In this document: positions 55,903 through 63,955 of the stretch, one piece after another | Numbering within the stretch: position 1 is the first letter of the stretch | Layout: each line of letters starts with the position of its first letter | Source of the DNA: Burkholderia humptydooensis | GTDB lineage: Bacteria > Pseudomonadota > Gammaproteobacteria > Burkholderiales > Burkholderiaceae | DNA length: 64,000 bases | NCBI RefSeq assembly: GCF_001513745.1 | Contig: NZ_CP013380.1 | Location: forward strand, 4,005,153-4,069,152 | Reading direction: 5' to 3' | The notes under the pieces: model-generated | The model's database searches: none | Told to the model about the DNA's origin: nothing | What the model saw: the letters and a program-made list of their open reading frames with translations, nothing else | Made by a program: the position numbers and the translations under genes

Positions 55903-56279
55903 GTCGTGTCTCCCATTCGCTCGGGTCATGAGCTCGGGTTAGCTATGTATTTAAAGGCTTGCGTCGACTCGCACTTTTTCATGCTAGAAGAAGCAAGGGC
56001 GATCGCAAGCACATTCGTTGTGCGACCGCAATAGCGACGAATTGCCGCACCCGTTGCGCAACCCCGCTCGCGGCGCCCGCCGCCGCGCCATACATGCGTC
56101 ATCCCGATTTTTCGGATGCCCAAAGGTCTTGTCCCGCAAGCCTTTCGGTTGCGCGCGTTTTTTCACGATGAACGAGACGGATAATCCAAAAGCAGCCGGT
56201 TATCGATGTGATGCGCCGCACATAAAGTCATCGAAAAATCTCGCGCCGCCACATCAAAATCCTTTGTTCTGCAAAATAC
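55903..56279. other. Intergenic region, AT-rich patches
   Basis: This gap lies between the small secreted protein gene and the speG terminator. A possible plus-strand hairpin is CGCAAGCC/GGTTGCG followed by CGCGTTTTTT near 56137-56163, without a gene before it. The rest, including an AT-rich segment at 56200-56290, shows nothing I can name. Confidence 0.35.
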
Positions 56280-56312
56280 AAAAAAAATGCCAGGCGCATT
56301 CGCACCCGGCAT
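56280..56312 (-). terminator. Terminator of speG
   Basis: On the minus strand ATGCCGGGTGC (56312-56302) pairs with GCGCCTGGCAT (56297-56287) with one internal mismatch and one G-U pair, and runs into a run of seven or more T. It lies 61 bp beyond the speG stop. Confidence 0.85.
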
Positions 56313-56373
56313 CCGTCCTGTCGCGATACGGGCCGCGCCCGGCTGGCGCGGCGCACCGGCATGCATGCCGGCC

Positions 56374-56934
56374 TTATTCGTGCCCGTGCAATTCCGCGCC
56401 TTGCTGGGCGGCGAAATAATCGCGCTGGAAAATGCACATTCTCAATGCATTGTGATATTGGCCGTTGCCGAAAAACTCTTCGATCAGCTCGGCCTCGTGC
56501 TTGAAACCGCATTTCTCGTAAACCCGGATCGCGGCGGCGTTCGATTTGTCGACGATCAAATACAGCTTGCGCAGGTTCAACACCTTGAACGCATATTCGA
56601 CCGCGAGCCGGGTTGCGCGCGTCGCGTGGCCGCGGCCTTGCCGGTTCGGCGCGATGATGATCTGGAACTCGCCGCGGCGGTGAATGTAGTCGAGCTCGAT
56701 CAGCTCGACGAGACCGACGAGTTCGCCATCGGAATCGAACGCGACGAAACGGCGCTCGCGCTGGTCGTGCACGTGCTGGTCATACAGTTGCGACAGCTCG
56801 GTGAACGTTTCATACGGCTCTTCGAACCAGTAACGCATGATCTTCGCGTCGTTGTTCAGTTCGTGGACGAAACGCAGGTCCTGGCGCTCGAGCGGCCTCA
56901 GCGCGAGCGTGTGTTGTTCGTTCTGGATTTGCAT
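56374..56934 (-). CDS. speG: Spermidine N1-acetyltransferase
   Basis: 186 residues, as in E. coli SpeG. It acetylates spermidine or spermine at primary amines to limit polyamine toxicity. The long identical-looking stretch [20 protein letters not shown], the allosteric-site segment [14 protein letters not shown] and the acetyl-CoA loop [13 protein letters not shown] are typical, as is the C-terminal [18 protein letters not shown]. It is monocistronic with its own terminator. Functionally it complements the acetylpolyamine deacetylase and transport genes 10-17 kb away. Confidence 0.94.
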   Translation of the reverse strand: MQIQNEQHTLALRPLERQDLRFVHELNNDAKIMRYWFEEPYETFTELSQLYDQHVHDQRERRFVAFDSDGELVGLVELIELDYIHRRGEFQIIIAPNRQGRGHATRATRLAVEYAFKVLNLRKLYLIVDKSNAAAIRVYEKCGFKHEAELIEEFFGNGQYHNALRMCIFQRDYFAAQQGAELHGHE

Positions 56935-57091
56935 GATGATGTCCTTGAGTCATTCGGGGGTGGCATGGGGCGGTATGGACACCCGTGCAAGCGCGGAGTG
57001 CGTCGAAGGATGCGTCGGCGGAAAATGACTGTGGGCTTTGATACAGAGCCTAAAATGAATCGAGGGTTCCCGCCCCGCGATGGAGGCTATC

Positions 57092-57262
57092 GTGATCGAG
57101 CAAGTGATACTGGGCGTTTTTCTCGTGCTGCCGCTTCTCATCGTCGCGGTGCTGTACTCCGACGAACTCTGGCAGGAGCACCGCCTGCAGCATCCGCGCG
57201 ACGAGCACACGCCGCATGTCGACTGGCGCCACCCGTGGCGGCTCCTGCGGCGAGGGCACTGA
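57092..57262 (+). CDS. Small single-pass membrane protein
   Basis: 56 residues from GTG 57092, or 60 from ATG 57080. GGAGG at 57082-57086 lies five bases before the GTG and overlaps the ATG reading, so the GTG is preferred. One transmembrane helix (about residues 2-20, QVILGVFLVLPLLIVAVLY) is followed by a His/Arg-rich cytoplasmic or periplasmic tail (EHRLQHPRDEHTPHVDWRHP). The function is unknown. It is upstream of nothing obvious. Confidence 0.65.
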   Translation: MIEQVILGVFLVLPLLIVAVLYSDELWQEHRLQHPRDEHTPHVDWRHPWRLLRRGH

Positions 57263-57577
57263 CGACGTCGAGTCGTCCGCGCACCGGCCGCGCGGATTTG
57301 CCGCGTACGAGGAGGAGACGTCCGCCGCGCAAGCGCACGGCGGGCGGCGATGGCAAGCGCGCGCCGCGTAAGCCCATGCGCTTCGCCCGGATGAATCGTT
57401 CGCCGCGCCGAATTCGGCGACAAGCCGGGGCCGGCGTTTGCTTTTCCGGCATCGCACATCGCGCGGCGAGCCGGCGCGCGCCAATGCGACGCGCACCGTT
57501 GCCGACCATCGATGCCCCGCGTTTCCGGCATAAAAAAAGTGCTCGAAGGCGCCTTGGGTCCGCAAAAATCGCGGAAA
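57263..57577. other. Intergenic region
   Basis: 315 bp, Arg-codon-rich in several frames but with no ribosome binding site or domain. A short palindrome AAGGCGCCTT at about 57546-57555, followed on the minus strand by a T run (57531-57537), may terminate the lipoprotein transcript. Nothing else is seen. Confidence 0.4.
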
Positions 57578-57733
57578 TCAGCAGTTTCCTTTCTTCGCCT
57601 GCCCCGGCGGGCAGAAGCCGTTGCCCGGGCCTCCCTGGGGCGCCATGATGACGCCAGGCTGTTCCGGAACATAGACGGCGCAGCCGCTCAGGACACCTGC
57701 GGAAACCGCCAATGCGATGATGATTTTCTTCAT
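57578..57733 (-). CDS. Small lipoprotein
   Basis: 51 residues: a signal MKKIIIALAVSAGVLSGC with the lipobox LSGC (lipidated C18), then a short Pro/Gly-rich mature peptide ending GQAKKGNC. GGGGAAAC is six to ten bases before ATG 57733. The start overlaps the stop of a fragmentary upstream frame by ATGA. There are two further cysteines (FCPPG and the final Cys). It was probably missed by length-filtered gene callers. The function is unknown; an outer- or inner-membrane anchored peptide is likely. Confidence 0.75.
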   Translation of the reverse strand: MKKIIIALAVSAGVLSGCAVYVPEQPGVIMAPQGGPGNGFCPPGQAKKGNC

Positions 57734-57914
57734 GTTGTTTCCCCGTTAGTGATAGAGGCGGAAGGGGCGCGGCCCCTTCCGTTCGTATTGCCGAACGTTC
57801 GGAACCCGAAATTGAGGTTCGAGACCGAGCCCGCGATAATGTTCACCGGCTGCTGCCGCGTCGTTCCGTTGGCCGCGTCGGCTTCGATCGTGTACTGGCC
57901 CGCGGCGGCCGGCA
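57730..57914 (-). pseudogene. Fragment of a beta-sandwich domain gene fused to the integrase scar
   Basis: About 60 codons in the same frame as the second integrase piece. They read AAGQYTIEADAANGTTRQQP...AGSVSNLNFGF and end SITNGETT. This pattern (G-x-Y-T-I-x-A followed by a P-V-x-I-x-A-G-x-x-x-L-N-F strand) resembles carboxypeptidase-regulatory-like or transthyretin-like beta-sandwich repeats, not an integrase. The stop overlaps the lipoprotein start. It is probably the 3' end of a gene whose 5' part was replaced when the integrative element was inserted or deleted. Confidence 0.5.
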
Positions 57915-58381
57915 TCTTCGGCGCTCCACGCTTCTTGATCCGGTCGCAGATCGCCAGCACGTCGCCGGGCGTCACCTCGGAAACCGGCTTGCTGCCGATC
58001 GCCGGATACACGTCCTTCCCAAGTGCGCGTTTCGTCGTCCGCTGATACTCGGCCGACTTGTCCGCCATTTGTTGTTCTAGCCAGTACGCAGCGAACTCGC
58101 GGACGGTATCGAGCGGCTACAGGGGAAACGCCACCGGCCACGGTCTCCTTATATCGGCGGGCGCGCTCGCGAGCAGTCGCCAAGCTGACTGCAGGATATT
58201 CGCCAATCGTGACGGGCGGCTGGCGCTTGCCATGGAGTGAGTAGCGGCAGCGCCAGAATTTTGACCCTGACGGCATCACCTCCAAAATCAGGCCGCCTCC
58301 GTCAGAGACAGGATAGCGGGTGGCCTTTGGTTGTAATGCCTTGACGCGGGTATCGGTCAGCGGTTGAACAACTTTTGGCAT
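57915..58381 (-). pseudogene. Degenerate tyrosine integrase (DUF4102/P4 type)
   Basis: The 5' part (58381 to about 58130) encodes the arm-binding DUF4102 domain: LTDTRVKALQPKATRYPVSD, GGLILEVMPSGSKFWRCRYS and TIGEYPAVSLATARERARRY. Near 58120-58130 the frame shifts. The core-binding domain continues in another frame as FAAYWLEQQMADKSAEYQRT and GKDVYPAIGSKPVSEVTPGD. The frame in which it continues has a TAG just upstream. It then breaks off near 57915; the catalytic domain with R-H-R-Y is gone. It lies 175 bp from the mnmE 3' end, so it marks a lost integrative element. Confidence 0.85.
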
Positions 58382-58393
58382 GGTCTTCCCCTA

Positions 58394-58445
58394 TTGGCAT
58401 ACACAATTTCGCGACGACGCGCTTCGTATGCCATCTGTATGCCAA
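58394..58445. repeat. Inverted and direct repeats between integrase remnant and mnmE
   Basis: TTGGCATACA (58394-58403) and its exact complement TGTATGCCAA (58436-58445) flank a further GTATGCCA (58426-58433). This lies upstream of the integrase start in an AT-richer patch. The placement and the repeated GGCATAC unit are what arm-type integrase or excisionase sites look like. Confidence 0.6.
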
Positions 58446-58556
58446 AAACATCTGGCTGTCGATTGGTAAACTTGTGGGAATATTGGGGATAAACCTTTAT
58501 ATGACGGGGCTTTCCGGCTTATTGCGTGTGAAACTTTGGCAACGATAGGCAACTGA

Positions 58557-58574
58557 TTATTTACCAATACAAAA
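58557..58574 (-). other. Putative attachment site at the 3' end of mnmE
   Basis: The last 18 nt of mnmE, read on the minus strand as TTTTGTATTGGTAAATAA (including the stop), correspond to the 3' trmE/mnmE site used by Salmonella genomic island 1-type elements (TTCTGTATTGGTAAGTAA, from memory). With the integrase remnant next to it, this is the likely attB. No second full copy was found in the window. Confidence 0.55.
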
Positions 58575-59960
58575 CCGACTAAAAATCACCCCCAACAAAT
58601 CATCAGACGTGAACTCCCCGGTGATCGAATTGAGCTGCTCCTGCGCGAGCCGCAGTTCCTCGGCGAAAAGATCCAGCGCCTGAGCATTCTGATCCGCATG
58701 CCCGGCCGCCCGCGCGAGATGCGCCTGCGCCGCGCGCAGCGCAATCAGATGCCGCTCGCGCGCGAGATACACGCTCTCCGCGCCCGCCTGCCACCCGGCG
58801 ATCCGCAGCAGCTCGCCGCGCAGCAGATCGATCCCGTCGCCGCGCTTCGCCGACAGCCGCACTTCGCACACATCCGCGCACGCCGCGCCACCGCCCACTC
58901 GCGCAACCGATGCCGGCGCATCCGTCAGATCCGTCTTGTTCAGCACGCGCACGACCGGCACGCCGGCCGGAAAACGCGCGGCGATCACCTCGTCGTCCGG
59001 GCCGCGCCCGCTCCGCGCATCAAGCAAATGCAGCACGACGTCGGCCCGCTCGATCTCGCCCCACGTGCGCGCGATGCCGATCTTCTCGACCTCGTCCTCC
59101 GTCTCGCGCAAGCCGGCCGTATCGACGATGTGCAGCGGAATGCCTTCGACCTGGATCGTCTGGGCGACCTTGTCGCGCGTCGTGCCGGCGATCGGCGTGA
59201 CGATCGCGAGCTCCGCGCCCGCAAGCGCGTTCAATAGCGACGACTTGCCGACGTTCGGCTGCCCGGCGAGCACCACCGACAGCCCCTCGCGCAACAGCGC
59301 CCCCTGCCGCGCGTCGCCGAGCACGTGCGCGAGCCGCTCGCGGATGTGCGCAAGCTTGCCGCGCGCATCAGCCGCCTCGAGAAAATCGATCTCCTCTTCC
59401 GGAAAGTCGAGCGTCGCCTCGACGAGCATCCGCAGCGCGATCACGTCGTCGACGAGCACATGGACGTCACGCGAAAACACGCCGTCGAGCGAGCGGCCCG
59501 CCGAGCGCGCGGCCGCCTCGGTGCTCGCCTCGATCAGATCGGCAACGGCCTCCGCCTGCGCAAGATCGAGCTTGTCGTTCAGGAACGCGCGGCGCGTGAA
59601 TTCGCCCGGCTCTGCCAGCCGCAGGCCATACGCGCGCCCCGCGTCGAGGCAGCGCTGCAGCAAGAGCTGCAGCACGATCGGCCCGCCGTGGCCTTGCAGT
59701 TCGAGCACGTGCTCGCCCGTATACGAATGCGGCGCGGGAAAATAGAGCGCGATGCCCCGGTCGAGCGGCTCGCCCGCGCCGTCGAGAAACGGCACGTAGC
59801 TCGCATGCCTCGGCGCGAGCCGCGCGCCGCACAGCGCCTCGCTCAGCGCAAGCGCCGCCGCTTCTCCGGCTCGCCCGAACGAGATGCGCACGACGCCGAT
59901 TCCGCCTCGGCCGGACGCGGTGGCAATGGCGACGATCGAATCGGAATCAGTGGCGAGCAT
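58557..59960 (-). CDS. mnmE: tRNA uridine-5-carboxymethylaminomethyl modification GTPase MnmE
   Basis: 467 residues. MnmE with MnmG installs cmnm5 on U34 of tRNAs. An N-terminal THF-binding domain (about 1-120, [14 protein letters not shown]) is followed by a helical domain interrupted by the G domain. G motifs: GQPNVGKSS (G1), GTTRD (G2), DTAG (G3) and NKTD (G4). It ends with the invariant CIGK. ATG 59960 matches the family. In many proteobacteria it follows yidC directly; here a divergent HTH regulator lies between them. Its 3' end is a likely integration site. Confidence 0.97.
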   Translation of the reverse strand: MLATDSDSIVAIATASGRGGIGVVRISFGRAGEAAALALSEALCGARLAPRHASYVPFLDGAGEPLDRGIALYFPAPHSYTGEHVLELQGHGGPIVLQLLLQRCLDAGRAYGLRLAEPGEFTRRAFLNDKLDLAQAEAVADLIEASTEAAARSAGRSLDGVFSRDVHVLVDDVIALRMLVEATLDFPEEEIDFLEAADARGKLAHIRERLAHVLGDARQGALLREGLSVVLAGQPNVGKSSLLNALAGAELAIVTPIAGTTRDKVAQTIQVEGIPLHIVDTAGLRETEDEVEKIGIARTWGEIERADVVLHLLDARSGRGPDDEVIAARFPAGVPVVRVLNKTDLTDAPASVARVGGGAACADVCEVRLSAKRGDGIDLLRGELLRIAGWQAGAESVYLARERHLIALRAAQAHLARAAGHADQNAQALDLFAEELRLAQEQLNSITGEFTSDDLLGVIFSRFCIGK

Positions 59961-60297
59961 GGCAAAAATTCTGAAATAAATGAAATAGAAATCCAAAGAA
60001 CCGCAGATATCCTTGAATGCCGAATTGTAGCCCGGCCGCGCAATAGTATTGCGCGGACAACGTTCCACTCCGCCATTTTCCGCAATTTTTTGTTTATCTT
60101 AGTTGCGCTAACCAATTGATGTGACGAATTCGAAGCGTCCTGACGGCGAAACGACCTCGACCACCGATCAGCAAGCATGAGCGCACCCGCGGCCGATCGC
60201 AACCTCTGGCATCCACCAGTTAAACAGTCACTCAGTTGGGCTAAACATAACCTGATTGGTTGTCTTCCTGGCAGCGGTCGAACTGCACAATCTGGCC
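59961..60297. promoter_or_regulatory. Divergent mnmE / HTH regulator region with palindrome and direct repeats
   Basis: 337 AT-rich bp. There is a 21-bp palindrome CCGCGCAATA-g-TATTGCGCGG at 60036-60056. The repeats AGTTGCGCTAA (60101-60111) and AGTTGGGCTAA (60234-60244) match at 10 of 11 bases. The second lies 53 bp before the HTH gene start, so an autoregulatory site is plausible. Candidate -10 TATCTT occurs at about 60095-60100. Confidence 0.5.
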
Positions 60298-60717
60298 ATG
60301 CCGACACTCGAAGAAAAAGTGGCGTTCACCGAACGTCTCAAATTCGCCTTGTTGCGCAGCCCAGAAAAAGTGACCGGCGCGACGGAACTCGCTTTGCATT
60401 TCAATTTGCGTCATCACGGCGAGCATCCGGTTTCTCCGCAAACCGCGCACAAATGGCTGACGGGCCGCACGATTCCGACGCCGGACAAGCTTCGCACGCT
60501 TGCCGAGTGGCTTCGGGTGGACCTGCATTGGCTGCACTATGGCCCGCCGCCGAGCGCGGCGCGCACCACGCCGCAGCCGTTGCCGCGCGACGAAAAGTAT
60601 CCGCCCACGCCCGAGACGATCGAGCTCGCATCGAAGATCGAGGCGCTCTCGCCGCATCATCGCTATCTGGTGCAGGAACTCATCGAGCAGTTCTACGGCG
60701 ATACGTCGAAGCGCTGA
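60298..60717 (+). CDS. HTH (XRE-like) transcriptional regulator
   Basis: 139 residues from ATG 60298 (MPTLEEKVAFTERLKFALLR). The region at about 26-75 forms a lambda-repressor-like HTH: GATELALHFNLRHH, VSPQTAHKWLTGRTIPTPDK. The C-terminal half is Pro-rich, then helical (ELASKIEALSPHHRYLVQELIEQFYG). No effector domain is recognised. Such proteins occur near mnmE in Burkholderia; the targets are unknown. It is divergent from mnmE and converges on yidC, with terminators between. Confidence 0.82.
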   Translation: MPTLEEKVAFTERLKFALLRSPEKVTGATELALHFNLRHHGEHPVSPQTAHKWLTGRTIPTPDKLRTLAEWLRVDLHWLHYGPPPSAARTTPQPLPRDEKYPPTPETIELASKIEALSPHHRYLVQELIEQFYGDTSKR

Positions 60718-60734
60718 CCACGCCGCCGCCTGAA

Positions 60735-60770
60735 CGAAAAAGCCGCCTGACGAACCAGACGGCTTTTTCG
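60735..60770 (+). terminator. Terminator after the HTH regulator
   Basis: A perfect 11-bp inverted repeat CGAAAAAGCCG / CGGCTTTTTCG (60735-60745 with 60760-60770) has T and A runs on the two sides, so it can work in both directions. It starts 18 bp after the regulator stop. Confidence 0.88.
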
Positions 60771-60812
60771 TATCTTCGATCGAAACGATGTCCTGCTATC
60801 CGGAGCGGCTGG

Positions 60813-60841
60813 AAAAAGGGGCGAACTGCATCGCCCCCTTT
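60813..60841 (-). terminator. Terminator of the yidC transcript
   Basis: On the minus strand GGGGCGA (60837-60831) pairs with TCGCCCC (60824-60818) around a 6-nt loop and is followed by five T (60817-60813). It begins 18 bp beyond the yidC stop. Confidence 0.85.
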
Positions 60842-60858
60842 GTTCGTCCGGTCGGGCG

Positions 60859-62532
60859 TCAGCTCGCTTTTTTCTTCGCCGCGGCGCCGCCGAGCGTGCG
60901 CGTGATGTAGTACTGCTGCGCGATCGACAGCACGTTGTTCACCACGTAGTACAGCACGAGGCCGGCCGGGAAGAAGAAGAACATCACCGAGAACGCGATC
61001 GGCATGAACATCATCATCTTCGCCTGGACCGGGTCCGGCGGGGTCGGGTTCAGCTTCGTCTGCACGAACATCGACACGGCCATCAGCACCGGCAGGATGA
61101 AGTACGGGTCGCGCTGCGACAGGTCGTGAATCCACAGAATCCACGGCGCACCGCGCATTTCCACCGATGCGAGCAGCACCCAGTACAGCGAGATGAACAC
61201 CGGGATCTGGATCACGACCGGCAGGCAGCCGCCGAACGGATTGACCTTCTCGGTCTTGTACAGCTCCATCAGCGCCGCGTTCATCTTCTGCGGATCGCTC
61301 TTGAAGCGCTCGCGCAGCGCCTGCATCCGCGGCGTGATTTCCTTCATCCGCGCCATCGACTTGTAGCTCGCCGCCGACAGCGGGAAGAACACCGCCTTGA
61401 TCAGCAGCGTGAGCAGCACGATCGCCCAGCCCCAGTTGCCGACGAAGCCGTGGATCTTCTCGAGCAGCCAGAACAGCGGCTTCGCGATGATCGTCACCCA
61501 GCCGTAGTCCTTCACGAGCTCGAGCCCCGGCGCGATGCCTTCAAGCATCCGCTCTTCTTCCGGACCGGCGAACAGACGCGCGGACACGTCGGCCGACTGG
61601 CCCGGCGCGATCGCCGCGACCGGCTGCTTCACGCCGACGCGGTACAGCGTCGGGTCGATCTTCTCGACGTAGATGTCGCGCTTCGCGCCCGCCTGCGGTA
61701 TCCACGCGGACGCGAAGTAGTGCTGAACCATCGCGATCCAGCCGTTGTCGGCGGACGGGACGTAATCGGCCTTGTTCTTGTCGATGTCGCTGAACGTGAT
61801 CTTCTGGAAGTGCTTCTGATCCGTGTACACCGCCGGCCCGAGAAACGTGTGCGAGAACATCGGCGTCTCGACCGACGTGTTGTCGCGCACGAGCTCCATG
61901 TACACGCTCGGCGTGACGGGCGTGGTGCCGACGTTCTCGATCTTCGTGTCGACGCCGATCACGTAGCTGCCGCGCGTAAACGTGTACGTCTTCACCACCT
62001 TCACGCCGCCCTTCACCGGCGATTCGAACGACAGCTTCAGCGCGTTCTGGCCGGCCGAGAGCGACGTCGGGCCGGCCACCTGCGCGTAGATGTCGTTGTG
62101 GTTCGGGAAGTCGCCGCCGAGGAGGCCCGTGCGCGCGAGGTACGTGTGATTCGCCGCGTTGTCGAACAGCGTCACCGACAGGTCGGGCTGCTTGCCGTCG
62201 CCCGCCTTCGTCAGCGTCAGCTTCGCGAGCGTGCCGCCGCGCGTGTCGATCTCGCCGTTGTAGACGTCGGTCGAGAAGCGCACGAGCTGCGCCTGCGCCG
62301 CGGGCGCCGTCGTCGCGGGAGCCGCGCCCGTCGCGGCCGCCGGCAGCGCGTTCGCCGCCGCCGCGCTCGCGCCCGATGCGCCATTGCCGTTAGTTGCGTT
62401 CGACGCGGTGTTCGTCTGCGTGACGTTCGGGAAGAACATCGACGGGCGTCCGTGGGACCGTTGCCAGTTGTCGAACAGCATGACCGCTGACATGAAGAAG
62501 ATCACCCATAGGACGGTGCGTTTGATATCCAT
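60859..62532 (-). CDS. yidC: Membrane protein insertase YidC
   Basis: 557 residues, close to E. coli YidC (548). It inserts and folds inner-membrane proteins with or without SecYEG. A first transmembrane helix (about 5-20, [15 protein letters not shown]) and an Ala-rich linker precede the large periplasmic beta-domain (about 85-340). The conserved five-helix core follows: [20 protein letters not shown], the hydrophilic groove, and the C-terminal [17 protein letters not shown]. The basic C terminus is AAKKKAS. It lies 8 bp after yidD in the rpmH-rnpA-yidD-yidC unit. Confidence 0.97.
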   Translation of the reverse strand: MDIKRTVLWVIFFMSAVMLFDNWQRSHGRPSMFFPNVTQTNTASNATNGNGASGASAAAANALPAAATGAAPATTAPAAQAQLVRFSTDVYNGEIDTRGGTLAKLTLTKAGDGKQPDLSVTLFDNAANHTYLARTGLLGGDFPNHNDIYAQVAGPTSLSAGQNALKLSFESPVKGGVKVVKTYTFTRGSYVIGVDTKIENVGTTPVTPSVYMELVRDNTSVETPMFSHTFLGPAVYTDQKHFQKITFSDIDKNKADYVPSADNGWIAMVQHYFASAWIPQAGAKRDIYVEKIDPTLYRVGVKQPVAAIAPGQSADVSARLFAGPEEERMLEGIAPGLELVKDYGWVTIIAKPLFWLLEKIHGFVGNWGWAIVLLTLLIKAVFFPLSAASYKSMARMKEITPRMQALRERFKSDPQKMNAALMELYKTEKVNPFGGCLPVVIQIPVFISLYWVLLASVEMRGAPWILWIHDLSQRDPYFILPVLMAVSMFVQTKLNPTPPDPVQAKMMMFMPIAFSVMFFFFPAGLVLYYVVNNVLSIAQQYYITRTLGGAAAKKKAS

Positions 62533-62540
62533 GCGTTGTC

Positions 62541-62810
62541 TCAGAGTCGATGGGACGACGCCTCAGCTTCGTGAGGAGCGTTACGTGCGTCGGAGTTGGG
62601 CGGCGGGACGAGGTCGATGCCGCCCGCGGAGAACGGATGGCATCGGCACAGGCGCCTGGCGGCAAGGTAAGTGCCGCGCGCGGCGCCATGATACTGGATT
62701 GCCTCGCGCGCGTAATCCGAACAGGAGGGATAAAAACGGCATCGGCTGCCGAGCAGCGGGCTCACGGCAAGCTTGTAGAAGCGCAGCAACGCGATCAGAA
62801 CCGTTTGCAT
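62541..62810 (-). CDS. yidD: Membrane protein insertion efficiency factor YidD
   Basis: 89 residues. YidD is a small membrane-associated protein that assists YidC. The family core is plain: [20 protein letters not shown], then [14 protein letters not shown], with three conserved cysteines and [17 protein letters not shown] 62810 (MQTVLIALL) matches the family. It lies between rnpA and yidC, the universal order. Confidence 0.95.
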   Translation of the reverse strand: MQTVLIALLRFYKLAVSPLLGSRCRFYPSCSDYAREAIQYHGAARGTYLAARRLCRCHPFSAGGIDLVPPPNSDARNAPHEAEASSHRL

Positions 62811-62890
62811 AGCAGTGGCGGCGCCGTTGCGCCGCGTTCGAGCCAATCGGGCGGACGGATCGGAGGCCGTCCGCGACGGGCGTCGGCGCG

Positions 62891-63301
62891 TCACTCGGAC
62901 GCGGGCTTCGCCCCGTTGCGCCGGGCAATCTCCCGGGCTGCCCGGTCGAGCAGCTCGCGGATCTCGCCCGCGCACAGCGCCGCGAGCGGCGCAGATGCGG
63001 CGCTCGGCATCGCCTTCTTGTCGAAGCGCGTATGCAGGCGCAGCAGAATGTCCCAGCCGGCGAACTCGGCGCGACGCGTGCGAAACGCTTCGCGGGCGAG
63101 CCGCTTGACCAGATTGCGCGTCACCGCACGCGCAGCGTACTTCTTGCCGATGACGAGCCCAAGACGCGCTTCGTGCCCCGTCGGCTTGCCGTAGATCACG
63201 AAGTGCGCGCTGCGCCGCCACGGGCGCAAACGAAAAACGGATGAAAATTCATCCGTTTTCAGAAGTCGCGCAGCTTTGGGGAAGGCGGCGGACGCTTGCA
63301 A
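62891..63301 (-). CDS. rnpA: Ribonuclease P protein component
   Basis: 136 residues with a TTG start at 63301 ([20 protein letters not shown]), which I infer is the burkholderial start; no ATG with family similarity exists upstream. RnpA binds RNase P RNA and helps recognise the pre-tRNA leader. The RNR motif is [19 protein letters not shown], and the F-x-x-V-F-R segment ([12 protein letters not shown]) is present. It lies 73 bp downstream of rpmH. The rare TTG start probably limits its output relative to L34. Confidence 0.93.
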   Translation of the reverse strand: MQASAAFPKAARLLKTDEFSSVFRLRPWRRSAHFVIYGKPTGHEARLGLVIGKKYAARAVTRNLVKRLAREAFRTRRAEFAGWDILLRLHTRFDKKAMPSAASAPLAALCAGEIRELLDRAAREIARRNGAKPASE

Positions 63302-63374
63302 CGGAATCGAACCCGGGACAGCGGCTGCCTCGCCCGCATCGCTGCGGACGGCGGACACGGCGCGCAACCCGCCC

Positions 63375-63509
63375 TTAGATGGCGAGACGCTTGCGGCCCT
63401 TCGCGCGGCGGGCGTTGATGACCTTGCGGCCGCCGGCCGTCTTCATGCGCACGCGGAAGCCATGGGTGCGCTTGCGGCGCGTCACGGAAGGTTGGTAGGT
63501 ACGTTTCAT
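63375..63509 (-). CDS. rpmH: 50S ribosomal protein L34
   Basis: 44 residues, the exact family length: [18 protein letters not shown] ... [12 protein letters not shown]. First gene of the rpmH-rnpA-yidD-yidC unit, and the classical left neighbour of dnaA. GTGAGAGC lies just upstream of ATG 63509. A strong promoter lies ~115 bp further upstream. Confidence 0.98.
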
Positions 63510-63625
63510 GTTGCTCTCACTTGTTCGAGAATATCGGGAATCAGGGACCGCGTGCCCTCTCTTTCGAGGCAACCGGGCGAACGCAATCGCCGAAAATAAC
63601 AGGATTGGTTTTCGCGGAACCCGCT

Positions 63626-63654
63626 ATTTAAACCGTTTTTCTCTTGGCGGTCAA
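63626..63654 (-). promoter_or_regulatory. rpmH operon promoter
   Basis: On the minus strand TTGACC (63654-63649), 17 bp and TTAAAT (63631-63626) form a strong sigma-70 promoter. The implied 5' UTR is about 110 nt, long enough for regulation of L34 translation. Confidence 0.75.
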
Positions 63655-63744
63655 TACGTTAGAGGCACGCCTGGGCCGCATCGGCCGGGTCGATCCCCGG
63701 CTCCGCCGCGCTGCGGCGATCGCGCTCCACCGGCCATTCGCCCC

Positions 63745-63753
63745 TGTGGATAA
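63745..63753 (-). promoter_or_regulatory. DnaA box
   Basis: TGTGGATAA is the exact complement of the consensus DnaA box TTATCCACA. It lies 203 bp upstream of dnaA and 95 bp upstream of the rpmH promoter. A weaker TTATCTCCA occurs at 63791-63799. One perfect box supports DnaA autoregulation. A complete origin with clustered boxes is not visible here. Confidence 0.85.
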
Positions 63754-63955
63754 CTCCCGCGCGCACTCCGTTTGGCGGTAGAATCTCGCCTTATCTCCAA
63801 GAATCCCGCACGCCGCCTCGGCTCGCGCCTGCGCTCAAACCCTTGTCGCGCAAGCGTCCGAGGCACGTCCGCACGGCCGCACCGGGCCTTGTTGCGCATC
63901 CGCGACAAGGGCGGCCGCGCGCCGCGCGTGCAAACGAAACAACGACAGCTCTTCG

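Noticed and set aside
63510..63955. A complete chromosomal origin
   Set aside because: Only one consensus DnaA box and no clear AT-rich unwinding region with 13-mers; annotated only as a DnaA box.
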